DNA of 64,000 nt from Polynucleobacter sp. es-MAR-4 (GTDB taxonomy: Bacteria > Pseudomonadota > Gammaproteobacteria > Burkholderiales > Burkholderiaceae): contig NZ_JACVPF010000002.1 of assembly GCF_018882055.1 (NCBI RefSeq), forward strand, positions 248,001 through 312,000. Direction: 5' to 3'. Every line of letters begins with the position of its first letter. Position 1 is the first letter of the stretch. Under the pieces are notes generated by a model. The model had not been told where the DNA came from and did not search any database. It worked only from the letters and a program-made list of their open reading frames with translations. Both the position numbers and the translations under genes were made by a program. Shown one piece after another: positions 1-8,279 of this stretch.

Positions 1-1407
1 AAAACCACCAAGTAAAGCGCCAACAGCCGGTCTTGCAGGAGTGATGCCGACTTTTTTCTCTTCAGGATTTGTAGTTTCTGAGGATGACTTAGTTACGGCA
101 CTTGGCTCGTAAGGCTTGTAGAAAAATGGATCTGACATTTTGGCTGGTGCATCTGATCTTGATGAGCTTCTGCTCGGTACAGAGCTAGGACTACCCTCAG
201 GCAATGGCTGAATATCTAGCTTGCGCTTCATCAACTTTTCGATATCGTCGAGTAAGCGTTTTTCACTGGCATCAACCAATGCAATCGCATCACCCTTGCT
301 ACCTGCACGACCCGTGCGACCAATACGGTGAATAAAGTCTTCCGCATTAAACGGCAACTCGTGATTAATCACGCAAGGCATTGATGGAATATCCAAGCCA
401 CGTGCAGCTACATCGGTTGCAACTAGAGCCTCAATCGCGCCAGACTTAAATGCATCCAAAGTCAGAGTACGCTCACCCTGACTCTTATCACCATGAATAG
501 CTCCAGCCTTAATACCGTCGCGCTCTAAGGAGCGAGCCAATCGAGCACAGCCCAAACGGCTATTAGTAAAGATGATGCACTGACGAGATAAGCCTTGACG
601 CGTACGTGCTTCAAGCACTTTCACAATCGCACGTTGCTTGTCCGCACTAGACACCATATGCACCACTTGCTTGACGGTATCTGCAGCCGCATTTTGGCGC
701 GCTACCTCAACCGTAACTGGCGTACGTAAATAACTTTGCGCCAATTTCTTAATCTCTGGTGAGAACGTTGCTGAGAACAAGAGTGTTTGACGCTGCGCTG
801 GAATCAAATCAATAATGCGCTGCAAGTCAGGCAGGAAGCCCATATCCAGCATGCGATCCGCTTCATCTAAAACTAGGATTTCTACTTGAGAAAGGTTGGC
901 TACCTTAGAACCAATATGGTCAAGCAAGCGCCCAGGAGTAGCAATCAAAATTTCTACGCCGCCACGCAATGTAGCAACTTGCTCCTTCATATCCACACCG
1001 CCATAAACAACGGCAGCACGCAAATCAGTATGTTTTGAGTAGCTCGCAGCATTCTCAGCAACCTGAACAGCCAACTCGCGTGTCGGCGTTAACACTAAGG
1101 CACGAATTGGATGGCGAGCAGGTGAAGCACTGCTACTCGCATGACGCAGAATCTTTTGAATAATTGGCAGGACAAAAGCAGCTGTCTTGCCAGTGCCAGT
1201 TTGGGCCGCACCCATCAAATCACTACCCGCCAAAACGTGCGGAATAGATTGCGCTTGAATCGGAGTTGGGGTGTTGTAACCCTGCTCAGATACCGCTTTT
1301 TGAATCTTTGGATCTAAGCCAAAGTCAGCAAAGGTAATTGTTGCCGGGGTGGCGCTACTCTCAGTGGCGCCGGTAGGGGAATTTATTTCAGGAACAGTAT
1401 TTGTCAA
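1..1407 (-). CDS. rhlE: DEAD-box RNA helicase, RhlE-like (3' end outside window)
   Basis: ATP-dependent RNA helicase used in RNA remodelling, ribosome assembly or mRNA decay. The visible 469 residues carry a Q motif, the Walker A motif AQTGTGKT (about 68-75), PTREL, TPGR, DEAD (181-184), SAT (212-214) and a C-terminal HRIGRTGRAG motif, followed by a Ser/Pro-rich basic tail typical of RhlE. The C-terminus runs off the left edge. The start is a TTG at 1405-1407, because an in-frame TAA lies three codons upstream and the first internal ATG falls after the Q motif. That TAA is the stop of the GlcG-like gene, so the two genes are 6 bases apart and probably co-transcribed. RhlE rather than another DEAD-box subgroup is inferred from overall layout. 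Confidence 0.9.
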   Translation of the reverse strand, partial: MTNTVPEINSPTGATESSATPATITFADFGLDPKIQKAVSEQGYNTPTPIQAQSIPHVLAGSDLMGAAQTGTGKTAAFVLPIIQKILRHASSSASPARHPIRALVLTPTRELAVQVAENAASYSKHTDLRAAVVYGGVDMKEQVATLRGGVEILIATPGRLLDHIGSKVANLSQVEILVLDEADRMLDMGFLPDLQRIIDLIPAQRQTLLFSATFSPEIKKLAQSYLRTPVTVEVARQNAAADTVKQVVHMVSSADKQRAIVKVLEARTRQGLSRQCIIFTNSRLGCARLARSLERDGIKAGAIHGDKSQGERTLTLDAFKSGAIEALVATDVAARGLDIPSMPCVINHELPFNAEDFIHRIGRTGRAGSKGDAIALVDASEKRLLDDIEKLMKRKLDIQPLPEGSPSSVPSRSSSRSDAPAKMSDPFFYKPYEPSAVTKSSSETTNPEEKKVGITPARPAVGALLGGF

Positions 1408-1413
1408 GGTAAC

Positions 1414-1821
1414 TTACAGAATGGCTGCAATGCCGGCCTTCGCGGTTTCGGCATCCTCAGTCGATTTAACGCCGGAAACGCCGACTGCGCCGATGGTAAA
1501 CCCATTTACCTCGATATTGACGCCACCTTCCAACATGCCCGAAATATGTGGGGCAGATAAAAAGGAAATACGTCCGTTATTAATAATTTCTTCGTAGACA
1601 CGGCTCTCACGTTTACCCATTGCAGCAGTACGCGCTTTTTCTTGAGCGATGTAAGCAGAGACAGGAGCGCAACCATCGCGACGAGTTAAACCCAATACAT
1701 GTCCACCATCATCACAAACAGCGATAGTCACGGCCCAGTTATTTTTAGCTGCATGCTGATCAGCCGCAGTCAAAATCTTTTGCACATCTGCTTGAGTTAA
1801 ATATGGTTTAGTTGCCAACAT
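1414..1821 (-). CDS. GlcG/HbpS family (DUF336) protein
   Basis: A 135-residue protein covering the whole GlcG/HbpS-like fold, with the family's glycine-rich C-terminal motif around GAVGVSG and the conserved PHISGMLEGGVNI stretch. Members are small cytosolic or exported proteins linked to glycolate utilisation (GlcG) or haem binding (HbpS). Their biochemical role is poorly defined. No signal peptide is visible, which favours the cytosolic GlcG type. The nearby aminotransferase and GlcD/GlcF-like dehydrogenase give it a glyoxylate/glycolate setting. It ends 6 bases before the helicase start. A hairpin separates it from the aminotransferase upstream, and an inverted repeat lies just upstream of its start. 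Confidence 0.82.
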   Translation of the reverse strand: MLATKPYLTQADVQKILTAADQHAAKNNWAVTIAVCDDGGHVLGLTRRDGCAPVSAYIAQEKARTAAMGKRESRVYEEIINNGRISFLSAPHISGMLEGGVNIEVNGFTIGAVGVSGVKSTEDAETAKAGIAAIL

Positions 1822-1859
1822 GTGAAATCTTTCTGTCTCGAATATGTTTTATTTGATGA

Positions 1860-1882
1860 AAGTACTATCTATATAAGTACTT
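1860..1882. promoter_or_regulatory. inverted repeat upstream of the GlcG-like gene
   Basis: Seven-base arms AAGTACT and AGTACTT are separated by nine A/T-rich bases, 39 bases upstream of the GlcG-like start codon. The symmetry and location fit a regulator-binding site overlapping the promoter. The regulator is unknown, and the motif does not match the TTGTATACAA-like sites near the GntR gene. Confidence 0.35.
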
Positions 1883-1891
1883 GAATTATAA

Positions 1892-1927
1892 GGGGTGTTA
1901 GCCGATTGATTTACCGGCTGACACCCC
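1892..1927 (-). terminator. hairpin after the aminotransferase gene
   Basis: A 13-base-pair stem (GGGGTGTTAGCCG pairing with CGGCTGACACCCC, one G-U pair) has a 10-base loop and lies 20 bases past the aminotransferase stop. On the minus strand it is followed by a moderately T-rich stretch, so it is probably a terminator or attenuating hairpin between the aminotransferase and the GlcG-like gene. Confidence 0.6.
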
Positions 1928-1947
1928 ATTTACACCCAACTTACTGA

Positions 1948-3132
1948 TTATTTTAGGAATTCTTGGGCTGCAACAACACCACTTGCCTTTGGCTTGTAAC
2001 CCATCGCACCCAAACTCATCTCTACCCCACTGAGGGCGGCCATCAGACTGAGTTCATTGCAATCGCCTAAATGACCAATACGGAAAGCCTTGCCTTTGAT
2101 TTTTCCAAGGCCCGTGCCCAGAGATAAATTGAACTTTTCGAGCGCATGCTTACGCAGCACATCAGCATCCATGCCTTCGGGCGTAGCAATGCAGGTGAGC
2201 ACCGGAGAGTAGCAATCTTTATCTAGGCACTGGATTTCTAAGCCCCACGCATTAACCGCTTCACGGCAAGCTGCCGCTAAACGTTGATGACGAGCAAAAA
2301 TTGTATCTAGACCTTCTGCCATCATCATGTCGATCGCTTCATGCAAGCCATACATGAGATTGGTGCTTGGAGTCGTTGGCCAATAACCAGTTTTATTCGA
2401 CTCCAGGATCTCATCCCAAGCCCAGTAAGCCTTAGACATCTTGTTAGCTTTGCTCACTTCAATTGCTCTAGCTGACAAAGCATTAAAGCCAATACCGGGA
2501 GGCAACATCAGGCCTTTTTGTGATCCCGATACAGTGACGTCGGCACCCCATTTGTCATGCTCATAGTCTGCAGAGCCCAAGCCTGAAACGGTATCCACCA
2601 ACAGTAGCGCTGGGTGCTTGAGGGAATCAATGGCTTTACGAACTGCTGCGATATTTGAAGTTACACCTGTAGAAGTTTCGTTGTGGACCACGCAAACCGC
2701 TTTGATTTCATGGCCAGTATCTTTGCGTAAACGCTCTTCGATTACAGAAGCATCAACACCCCAACGCCAAGTATCTTGGCCAGGCTTAGTTACCACCTCA
2801 ACATCCAGACCAAGGCGTTTACCTAAAGCACGCCACAAATTTGCAAACTGACCGGTTTCATAAAAGAGCACCTTGTCACCAGGGTTGAGGACGTTGACCA
2901 AAGCACCTTCCCACGAGCCTGTTCCGGAAGCGGAATAAATAATCACTGGTTGCTCAGTCTTAAAAATCTTCTTAATACCCTGCAAGACCTTGAGACCAAA
3001 TTCACCGAATTCGGGTCCGCGGTGATCAATCGTTTGGTAACTGATTGCACGCAGAATGCGTGATGGCACTGGGCTTGGTCCCGGAATATGTAAAAAATGA
3101 CGTCCTGAGAGGTGGTTATCTAGTTTTAGCAT
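1948..3132 (-). CDS. serine/alanine-glyoxylate aminotransferase (class V)
   Basis: PLP-dependent aminotransferase of the class V family. It moves an amino group from serine or alanine to glyoxylate, giving glycine. The N-terminal HIPGPSPVP motif, the SGTGSWEGA phosphate-binding region, the DTVSGLG aspartate region and the SGSQKG motif with the PLP lysine (about residue 206 from the chosen start) are all present, and the length is normal for the family. ATG at 3132 is preferred over GTG at 3144 because a GTGAG ribosome-binding-like sequence precedes it. It diverges from the GntR regulator across a region with two operator-like palindromes, so glyoxylate-linked control is likely. Serine versus alanine as donor cannot be told from sequence. 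Confidence 0.88.
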   Translation of the reverse strand: MLKLDNHLSGRHFLHIPGPSPVPSRILRAISYQTIDHRGPEFGEFGLKVLQGIKKIFKTEQPVIIYSASGTGSWEGALVNVLNPGDKVLFYETGQFANLWRALGKRLGLDVEVVTKPGQDTWRWGVDASVIEERLRKDTGHEIKAVCVVHNETSTGVTSNIAAVRKAIDSLKHPALLLVDTVSGLGSADYEHDKWGADVTVSGSQKGLMLPPGIGFNALSARAIEVSKANKMSKAYWAWDEILESNKTGYWPTTPSTNLMYGLHEAIDMMMAEGLDTIFARHQRLAAACREAVNAWGLEIQCLDKDCYSPVLTCIATPEGMDADVLRKHALEKFNLSLGTGLGKIKGKAFRIGHLGDCNELSLMAALSGVEMSLGAMGYKPKASGVVAAQEFLK

Positions 3133-3201
3133 GCTGAGTCTCACTTGGTTTTTGTAGTTAATCTTGCCGGCCAGTGTAAGACACTTTTTGGCAATTTACA
3201 A

Positions 3202-3215
3202 TTTTGTATGCAAAA
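3202..3215. promoter_or_regulatory. candidate GntR operator 1
   Basis: TTTTGTATGCAAAA is a near-perfect palindrome of the TTGTATACAA type bound by FadR/FCD-subfamily GntR regulators. It lies about 70 bases upstream of the aminotransferase start and resembles the second site at 3285-3298. Confidence 0.5.
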
Positions 3216-3284
3216 TATTTATGGAATATGTAAAAAATAAGCCTTTTATTGCGTTATTTATGGCTATTGATGGTTTATAGTGAA

Positions 3285-3298
3285 TATGTATACAAAAT
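3285..3298. promoter_or_regulatory. candidate GntR operator 2
   Basis: TATGTATACAAAAT has a perfect TGTATACA core at 3287-3294 and sits just upstream of the GntR gene's ATG at 3312. Its position in the promoter or leader suggests autoregulation and argues against the longer TTG-started reading frame, which would place the site inside the coding sequence. Confidence 0.5.
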
Positions 3299-3311
3299 TA
3301 AGACATTTCAA

Positions 3312-3995
3312 ATGATGCTCACAACGCCAGCAAACACGCAAAACTTGCATGAAGCTACCTTCCTAAAGCTCAGAGCCCTATTAGTAGAGGGCGCCATTAC
3401 GCCAGGAAGCAAACTGAATGAACGTGAGTTAGCAGAGCAACTCAATGTCTCGCGCACTCCAATCCGCGAGGCAATACGACGCTTAGCAGCCGATGGCTTG
3501 GTTGAGCTGATTGCCAACCGTGGAGCTATCGCAGTTCAACTGACTCGTGATGACATCCTTCACACCTTTGATGTGATTGCAAACTTAGAGGGCTACTCTG
3601 GAGAATTGGCGGCGCAGAACATTAGCGATCAAGCACTCATCGAACTCGAGGCACTTCAATATGAAATGATGGCCTCATATGCACGCAGAGATCTCTCGAG
3701 CTACTACCGACTCAATCTCAAAATTCATCAAGCTATTAATCAAGCAGCCAATAACCCCGTCTTAAGCCAGTTATTTACCCAGGTTAACGCTCGCATAGAA
3801 GCACTACGCTTTAGGTCCAATCAAGATGGCGTGAAATGGGAGAAGGCTGTCGGTGAACATCAAGAAATGTTAGATGCATTAAAGGCTCGCGACAGTGCGC
3901 GCATGCGCAAAGTCATGATGCAGCACGTCATGAATAAACGTGATGTAGTTATCCAATTAGTTGACTCAGAATCCAAACAGAAAGTTGCAGCATGA
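3312..3995 (+). CDS. GntR family regulator with FCD domain
   Basis: A 227-residue transcription factor. The N-terminal winged helix includes the GntR signature ELAEQLNVSRTPIREAIRRL, and an all-helical FCD ligand-binding domain with the usual scattered metal- or carboxylate-binding His/Asp residues fills the remainder. Such regulators often sense small organic acids. ATG 3312 is chosen over an upstream TTG at 3249 because the extra residues do not look like the family and would cover an operator-like palindrome. The stop overlaps the ATG of the following dehydrogenase (ATGA, 3992-3995), so the two are translationally coupled. It probably controls that gene and the divergent aminotransferase, with a 2-hydroxyacid or glyoxylate as a plausible effector. 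Confidence 0.88.
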   Translation: MMLTTPANTQNLHEATFLKLRALLVEGAITPGSKLNERELAEQLNVSRTPIREAIRRLAADGLVELIANRGAIAVQLTRDDILHTFDVIANLEGYSGELAAQNISDQALIELEALQYEMMASYARRDLSSYYRLNLKIHQAINQAANNPVLSQLFTQVNARIEALRFRSNQDGVKWEKAVGEHQEMLDALKARDSARMRKVMMQHVMNKRDVVIQLVDSESKQKVAA

Positions 3996-6900
3996 ACAAG
4001 CCACTCGATTTACCACTTCCAGAATTCGTTGCCAACAAAGCCGAGTTAGCCAAGCGCCTCAGACAAGAAACCTCCGGCGAAGTGATGACGGACTTGGCCA
4101 GTCGTGGACGTTATGCAACCGATGCATCCATTTATCAAGCTATGCCTGTTGCTGTCTTTGTTCCTAAAACTGCTGAAGACATTGCTACAGCAATTCAGAT
4201 TGCAGCCGACCTGGGTGTACCTGTTTTGCCTCGTGGAGGCGGTACCAGTCAGTGCGGCCAAACTACCGGCACAGCGCTAGTCATCGATAACACCAAATAC
4301 TTTCGCAAACTCTTGCATGCTGATCCAGAAAAAGCGACCGCAGTGGTTGAACCTGGCATTGTTTTGGATCACCTCAACGCTGCACTAAAGCCGCATGGCC
4401 TTTGGTATCCAGTAGATGTCTCCACCGCTGCACAGGCAACCATCGGCGGCATGGCTGGCAATAACTCTTGCGGTAGCCGCTCTATAGCCTACGGAAACAT
4501 GGTGCACAACGTGTTAGGTGTTGACGCCTGGCTAGCAAATGGTCAAGTGGCGAGCTTTGGGAATTACGCCAATAGCTCTGGCGCAGCAAAACAATTGGGG
4601 GGCTTTGTAAAGGGCCTCGCCAATAAACTCCAACCAGAAATTGAAGCGCACTTTCCTAAAGTATTGCGTCGTGTCGCTGGATATAACTTAGATGTATTCC
4701 ATCCACAAAGTGAGCGCCCATACACACAAGACGGCAGCGTGAATTTGGCACATCTCTTGGTGGGTAGCGAAGGTACGTTGGCGTATTTCAAATCACTTGA
4801 GTTGAAGTTGGCGCCATTACCGCAACATAAGGTGCTGGGTGTTGTGAACTTTGCGAGCTTCTTTAAAGCCATGGACAGCGCACAGCATATCGTCAAGCTC
4901 GGACCTACTGCAGTTGAATTAGTAGACCGCACCATGATTGACTTAGCGCGTCACAACCCGAGCTTTAAGAAGACCATTGAGACCGCTCTCATTGATGCCA
5001 GCGGCCCAACTCCTGAAGCAATCTTATTGGTTGAATTTTCAGGCGAGGCGCATGCACCCTTGCTTGAAAAATTAAAATCTTTGCAAAGTCTCATGGGTGA
5101 CTTAGGACTTCCAGGCTCCGTAGTTGCAATGCCAGATGCCAGCCCACAAAAGAACTTGTGGGAAGTACGCAAGGCCGGCTTGAATATCATGATGAGCCTC
5201 AAAGGTGATGGTAAGCCAGTGAGCTTTATTGAAGACTGCGCAGTCCCCTTAGAGAGTCTTGCTGAATACACCCAAGCGCTCACGGATGTGTTTTCTAAAT
5301 ATGGTTCTCGCGGCACCTGGTATGCACATGCTTCAGTAGGTACGCTTCATGTCCGCCCAATCTTAGATATGCGTCGGGATGGCGCGCAGAAGATGCGTGC
5401 AGTAGCCGAAGAGGCATCTGCTTTAGTTCGTAAATATAAAGGTGCCTATAGCGGTGAACATGGGGATGGACTTTGCCGTGGTGAATGGATCTCCTGGCAA
5501 TTTGGACCAAAAATTACCGAAGCCCTCGCTGAAATCAAGCATGCGTTTGATCCGAATGGATTATTTAATCCCGGCAAGATCATTAATCCACCGAAAATGG
5601 ATGATGCGAGCAACTTCCGCTTTCCACCAAGCTATAAGGTCATTCCGCTACAACCAGCTTTAGATTGGTCTGCCTGGAACGTACAAAATAACCCCGTCAC
5701 CGAAGAGACCAGTGCACCTGGTACTGGTGGCGACCCTGCGATGGGCTTAGCTAAAGCTGTTGAGATGTGTAACAACAATGGCCACTGTCGCAAGTTTGAT
5801 GCAGAAGTAATGTGCCCTAGTTATCGCGTGACTCGTGATGAAAAGCACCTCACCCGTGGTCGCGCTAATACTTTACGTCTCGCACTGTCCAATCAACTGG
5901 ATATCAAGGACGAAAGTTCGCCCCTCGGCAGTGATGCTATCAAAGAGGTGATGGAACTCTGTGTGAGTTGTAAAGCCTGCCGCCGTGAATGCCCTACTGG
6001 CGTTGATATGGCGAAGATGAAGATTGAGTTTTTATCAGCCTATAAAAAACGGGTTGGGCACTCATTACGAGATCTTGCCGTAGCCTATTTACCGAAATAT
6101 GCACCTATCATTAGCAGCATTCCTGGCTTGCCTGCGCTCCTGAATCTTCGCAACCATATTGCGCCGATTGCCAAACTACAAGAATGGGTCATGGGAATTT
6201 CTGCGCAAAGAAGTTTGCCAATCTGGAAAGCAAAAACATTCTGGAGTAATCGGAATGCGATTGCGCCGTATCAATTTACGGCAGCAGAACTGAGCAAGGC
6301 TGATGTAAATGGCAATAAGGGTGTAGTCCTGTTAGCCGATACCTTCAATGCCTACTTTGAAGATGAGAACTTGCAAGCGGCACTAGCCGTTCTGAAAGCT
6401 GCTGGATATCGCGTGCATATTCCACAGAAGAGTTTGGGTAAACAAAACACTCCAGCAGACTCAAGCAACACCTGCTCTAAAGAGTTCTGCTGTGGTCGCA
6501 CCTACTTGGCCGCGGGCATGGTAGACAAAGCCAAAGCCAGCTTAGATGAATTAGTAAATCATCTTGCGCCATTTGCTGAGCAAGGCATTCCGATCATTGG
6601 TCTCGAGCCATCCTGCCTCTTCACCTTGAAGGATGAAGCCTTAGTCATGGGCTTTGGTGAGCGCGCCATTACTGTAAGTAAGCATGTGCAACTCTTAGAA
6701 GAGTTCTTGGCTAGCGAAGCAAGATCTGGCAAGCTTCAACTTCAATTAAAGCCAGCCTCGCGCCCAGTTCTATTTCATGGACATTGCCATCAAAAATCAT
6801 TTGCCGCTGTTACACCAGCAATGGAACTCTTGAAGTTAATCCCCAATGCAGAGCCTAAGCTCATCGAGTCATCTTGTTGCGGTATGGCAGGTAGCTTTGG

Positions 6901-7081
6901 TTATGAAGCGGAGCATATTGAAGTGTCAAAGCAAATGGCAGAAGCCAGCCTCTTACCAGCTATACGTAAAGCGCCAGATAGTTGGGTGGTAGCTGATGGG
7001 ACAAGCTGTCGCCATCAGATTGCCGATGGCACACAAAGGGACGCTGTACATATTGCCAAAATTTTGGCGGCCCACCTCTAA
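3992..7081 (+). CDS. FAD and Fe-S 2-hydroxyacid dehydrogenase (GlcD-GlcF-type fusion)
   Basis: A 1029-residue fusion. The N-terminal FAD-binding domain (about 50-200, with PRGGGTSQCGQ and GGMAGNNSCGSRS) is followed by the FAD-linked oxidase C-terminal domain (to about 530, with the SGEHGDG motif), a ferredoxin-like domain (CNNNGHC and CVSCKACRRECP) and two cysteine-rich CCG domains (CCGRTY; SSCCGMAGSFGYE). This layout is that of membrane-associated D-lactate, glycolate or D-2-hydroxyglutarate dehydrogenases that pass electrons to quinones. It is coupled to the GntR gene and lies near the glyoxylate aminotransferase and GlcG-like gene, which favours glycolate or a related hydroxyacid. A second, diverged copy lies at 29481-32390. 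Confidence 0.9.
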   Translation: MNKPLDLPLPEFVANKAELAKRLRQETSGEVMTDLASRGRYATDASIYQAMPVAVFVPKTAEDIATAIQIAADLGVPVLPRGGGTSQCGQTTGTALVIDNTKYFRKLLHADPEKATAVVEPGIVLDHLNAALKPHGLWYPVDVSTAAQATIGGMAGNNSCGSRSIAYGNMVHNVLGVDAWLANGQVASFGNYANSSGAAKQLGGFVKGLANKLQPEIEAHFPKVLRRVAGYNLDVFHPQSERPYTQDGSVNLAHLLVGSEGTLAYFKSLELKLAPLPQHKVLGVVNFASFFKAMDSAQHIVKLGPTAVELVDRTMIDLARHNPSFKKTIETALIDASGPTPEAILLVEFSGEAHAPLLEKLKSLQSLMGDLGLPGSVVAMPDASPQKNLWEVRKAGLNIMMSLKGDGKPVSFIEDCAVPLESLAEYTQALTDVFSKYGSRGTWYAHASVGTLHVRPILDMRRDGAQKMRAVAEEASALVRKYKGAYSGEHGDGLCRGEWISWQFGPKITEALAEIKHAFDPNGLFNPGKIINPPKMDDASNFRFPPSYKVIPLQPALDWSAWNVQNNPVTEETSAPGTGGDPAMGLAKAVEMCNNNGHCRKFDAEVMCPSYRVTRDEKHLTRGRANTLRLALSNQLDIKDESSPLGSDAIKEVMELCVSCKACRRECPTGVDMAKMKIEFLSAYKKRVGHSLRDLAVAYLPKYAPIISSIPGLPALLNLRNHIAPIAKLQEWVMGISAQRSLPIWKAKTFWSNRNAIAPYQFTAAELSKADVNGNKGVVLLADTFNAYFEDENLQAALAVLKAAGYRVHIPQKSLGKQNTPADSSNTCSKEFCCGRTYLAAGMVDKAKASLDELVNHLAPFAEQGIPIIGLEPSCLFTLKDEALVMGFGERAITVSKHVQLLEEFLASEARSGKLQLQLKPASRPVLFHGHCHQKSFAAVTPAMELLKLIPNAEPKLIESSCCGMAGSFGYEAEHIEVSKQMAEASLLPAIRKAPDSWVVADGTSCRHQIADGTQRDAVHIAKILAAHL

Positions 7082-7083
7082 AC

Positions 7084-7111
7084 TAATCCAATAAGTGAAT
7101 TAATTGGATTA
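7084..7111. terminator. bidirectional hairpin between convergent genes
   Basis: A 9-base-pair stem, TAATCCAAT with ATTGGATTA, lies between the dehydrogenase stop and the convergent azlD stop, which it overlaps. It lacks a strong T-run, so it is a weak terminator candidate. Confidence 0.4.
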
Positions 7112-7453
7112 ACGCATCACGCCGTAAGCTAGCATCAGCAGAGTTCCAGTCAATAAGGCTGGAACGAGTCGGCGTGTTGGTTTGGAAACCATCACGCCAA
7201 GACTAAGAACGCAAATCAGAATCCGAATCCAGACGGGTACAGTTGCCAAAAGGCCAATCGGCATTAAGACCATTCTGACAACCAAAGCTGCGACCATCGC
7301 ATAAGTTACAGCTGCAAGCCAACGAAAGATTTCGCTCTCTTGGTTAATTTTTTTGGCCAGTAAAACACCAATGGCACGGCAAAAGTAGGTTCCCATTGTG
7401 GCGCCAGCTAAAGCAATCCACAAACCCCATCCTTGAAGAGCGGTATTCATCAA
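7109..7453 (-). CDS. azlD: AzlD-family branched-chain amino acid transport subunit
   Basis: A 114-residue protein with about four hydrophobic segments, the size and layout of AzlD, the small inner-membrane partner of AzlC in branched-chain amino acid export. Its start overlaps the azlC stop by four bases, as in many azlCD operons, so the two are translated together. Substrate specificity cannot be read from the sequence. The family also includes exporters of other amino acids. Confidence 0.83.
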   Translation of the reverse strand: MMNTALQGWGLWIALAGATMGTYFCRAIGVLLAKKINQESEIFRWLAAVTYAMVAALVVRMVLMPIGLLATVPVWIRILICVLSLGVMVSKPTRRLVPALLTGTLLMLAYGVMR

Positions 7454-8235
7454 CCTATTACCCCCGCCTTCTTACGCAACACCTTGCGATCAAATAAATA
7501 GGCAGCAGTTCCTGCTACCAAGCCAGTAGTCAGCAAGCTCGTATCGCGATCCAAGATAAAGAAAAATGGGCCCAGTACAAAACCGAGACCAATCGCAATG
7601 CGGTTAACCCAAGGTTTCACTTCGGTAAATGTCAGTAAAAAGAATAAAGGGTTAATGAATACCAACCCCAAGGTGATTGCCGGTGGCACCATGCCCGCTA
7701 AGAAGTAGCCTAAAACAGTGCCAGGTACGGAGATCAACCAACACAACAAACCAAGACCCATGAAGTAACTCGAGCGATGCTTGGCCTCCATCGACTGAAA
7801 CTCGCGCATGGAGATTGCCCATGCGGTCATTGCTAAAAGATGAACGGAAGCATAAAGACTGTGATTGCGATCTTTTTCATGCAGCTGAGGAAAGAGTGTC
7901 ACGGTCATAGTAATGAAACGTGTGGAAGTGAGGGTCACCGCCAAGGCAATAGCAATCACCGATGATCCAGTAATCGCCATCTCCAGCAAAACCACTTGGC
8001 CAGGCAGGGCAAACATGAAGAGGCTGGTAGCACTAGTAAACCAAACATCCATGCCATTGGTTTTGCCCATCGCCCCAAATCCAACCATGCCGGCAAATAA
8101 GACCATGGCGGGAGCCCCTGCAGCATCCCGAATGCCCGTCCAGAAGGCATCACTACGGTTTTTAAAACGCTGGGCTGCCGAAGCCTCTAGAGCAATTTCG
8201 CTAGGGTCTATATAAGGCTGATCGGCAGATGACAT
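7450..8235 (-). CDS. azlC: AzlC-family branched-chain amino acid permease
   Basis: A 261-residue inner-membrane protein with about six to eight transmembrane segments and the family's N-terminal motif region GIRDAAGAPAMVLFAGMVGFG. AzlC with AzlD exports branched-chain amino acids. The soluble N-terminal 35 residues are slightly longer than usual. azlD follows with a four-base overlap. queG lies 44 bases upstream on the same strand, so the promoter may sit in or before queG, or in that short gap. Confidence 0.86.
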   Translation of the reverse strand: MSSADQPYIDPSEIALEASAAQRFKNRSDAFWTGIRDAAGAPAMVLFAGMVGFGAMGKTNGMDVWFTSATSLFMFALPGQVVLLEMAITGSSVIAIALAVTLTSTRFITMTVTLFPQLHEKDRNHSLYASVHLLAMTAWAISMREFQSMEAKHRSSYFMGLGLLCWLISVPGTVLGYFLAGMVPPAITLGLVFINPLFFLLTFTEVKPWVNRIAIGLGFVLGPFFFILDRDTSLLTTGLVAGTAAYLFDRKVLRKKAGVIG

Positions 8236-8279
8236 GGGTTTATTGTAAGTGAGACGGGATCAAGATTTGCTGGATAGCC

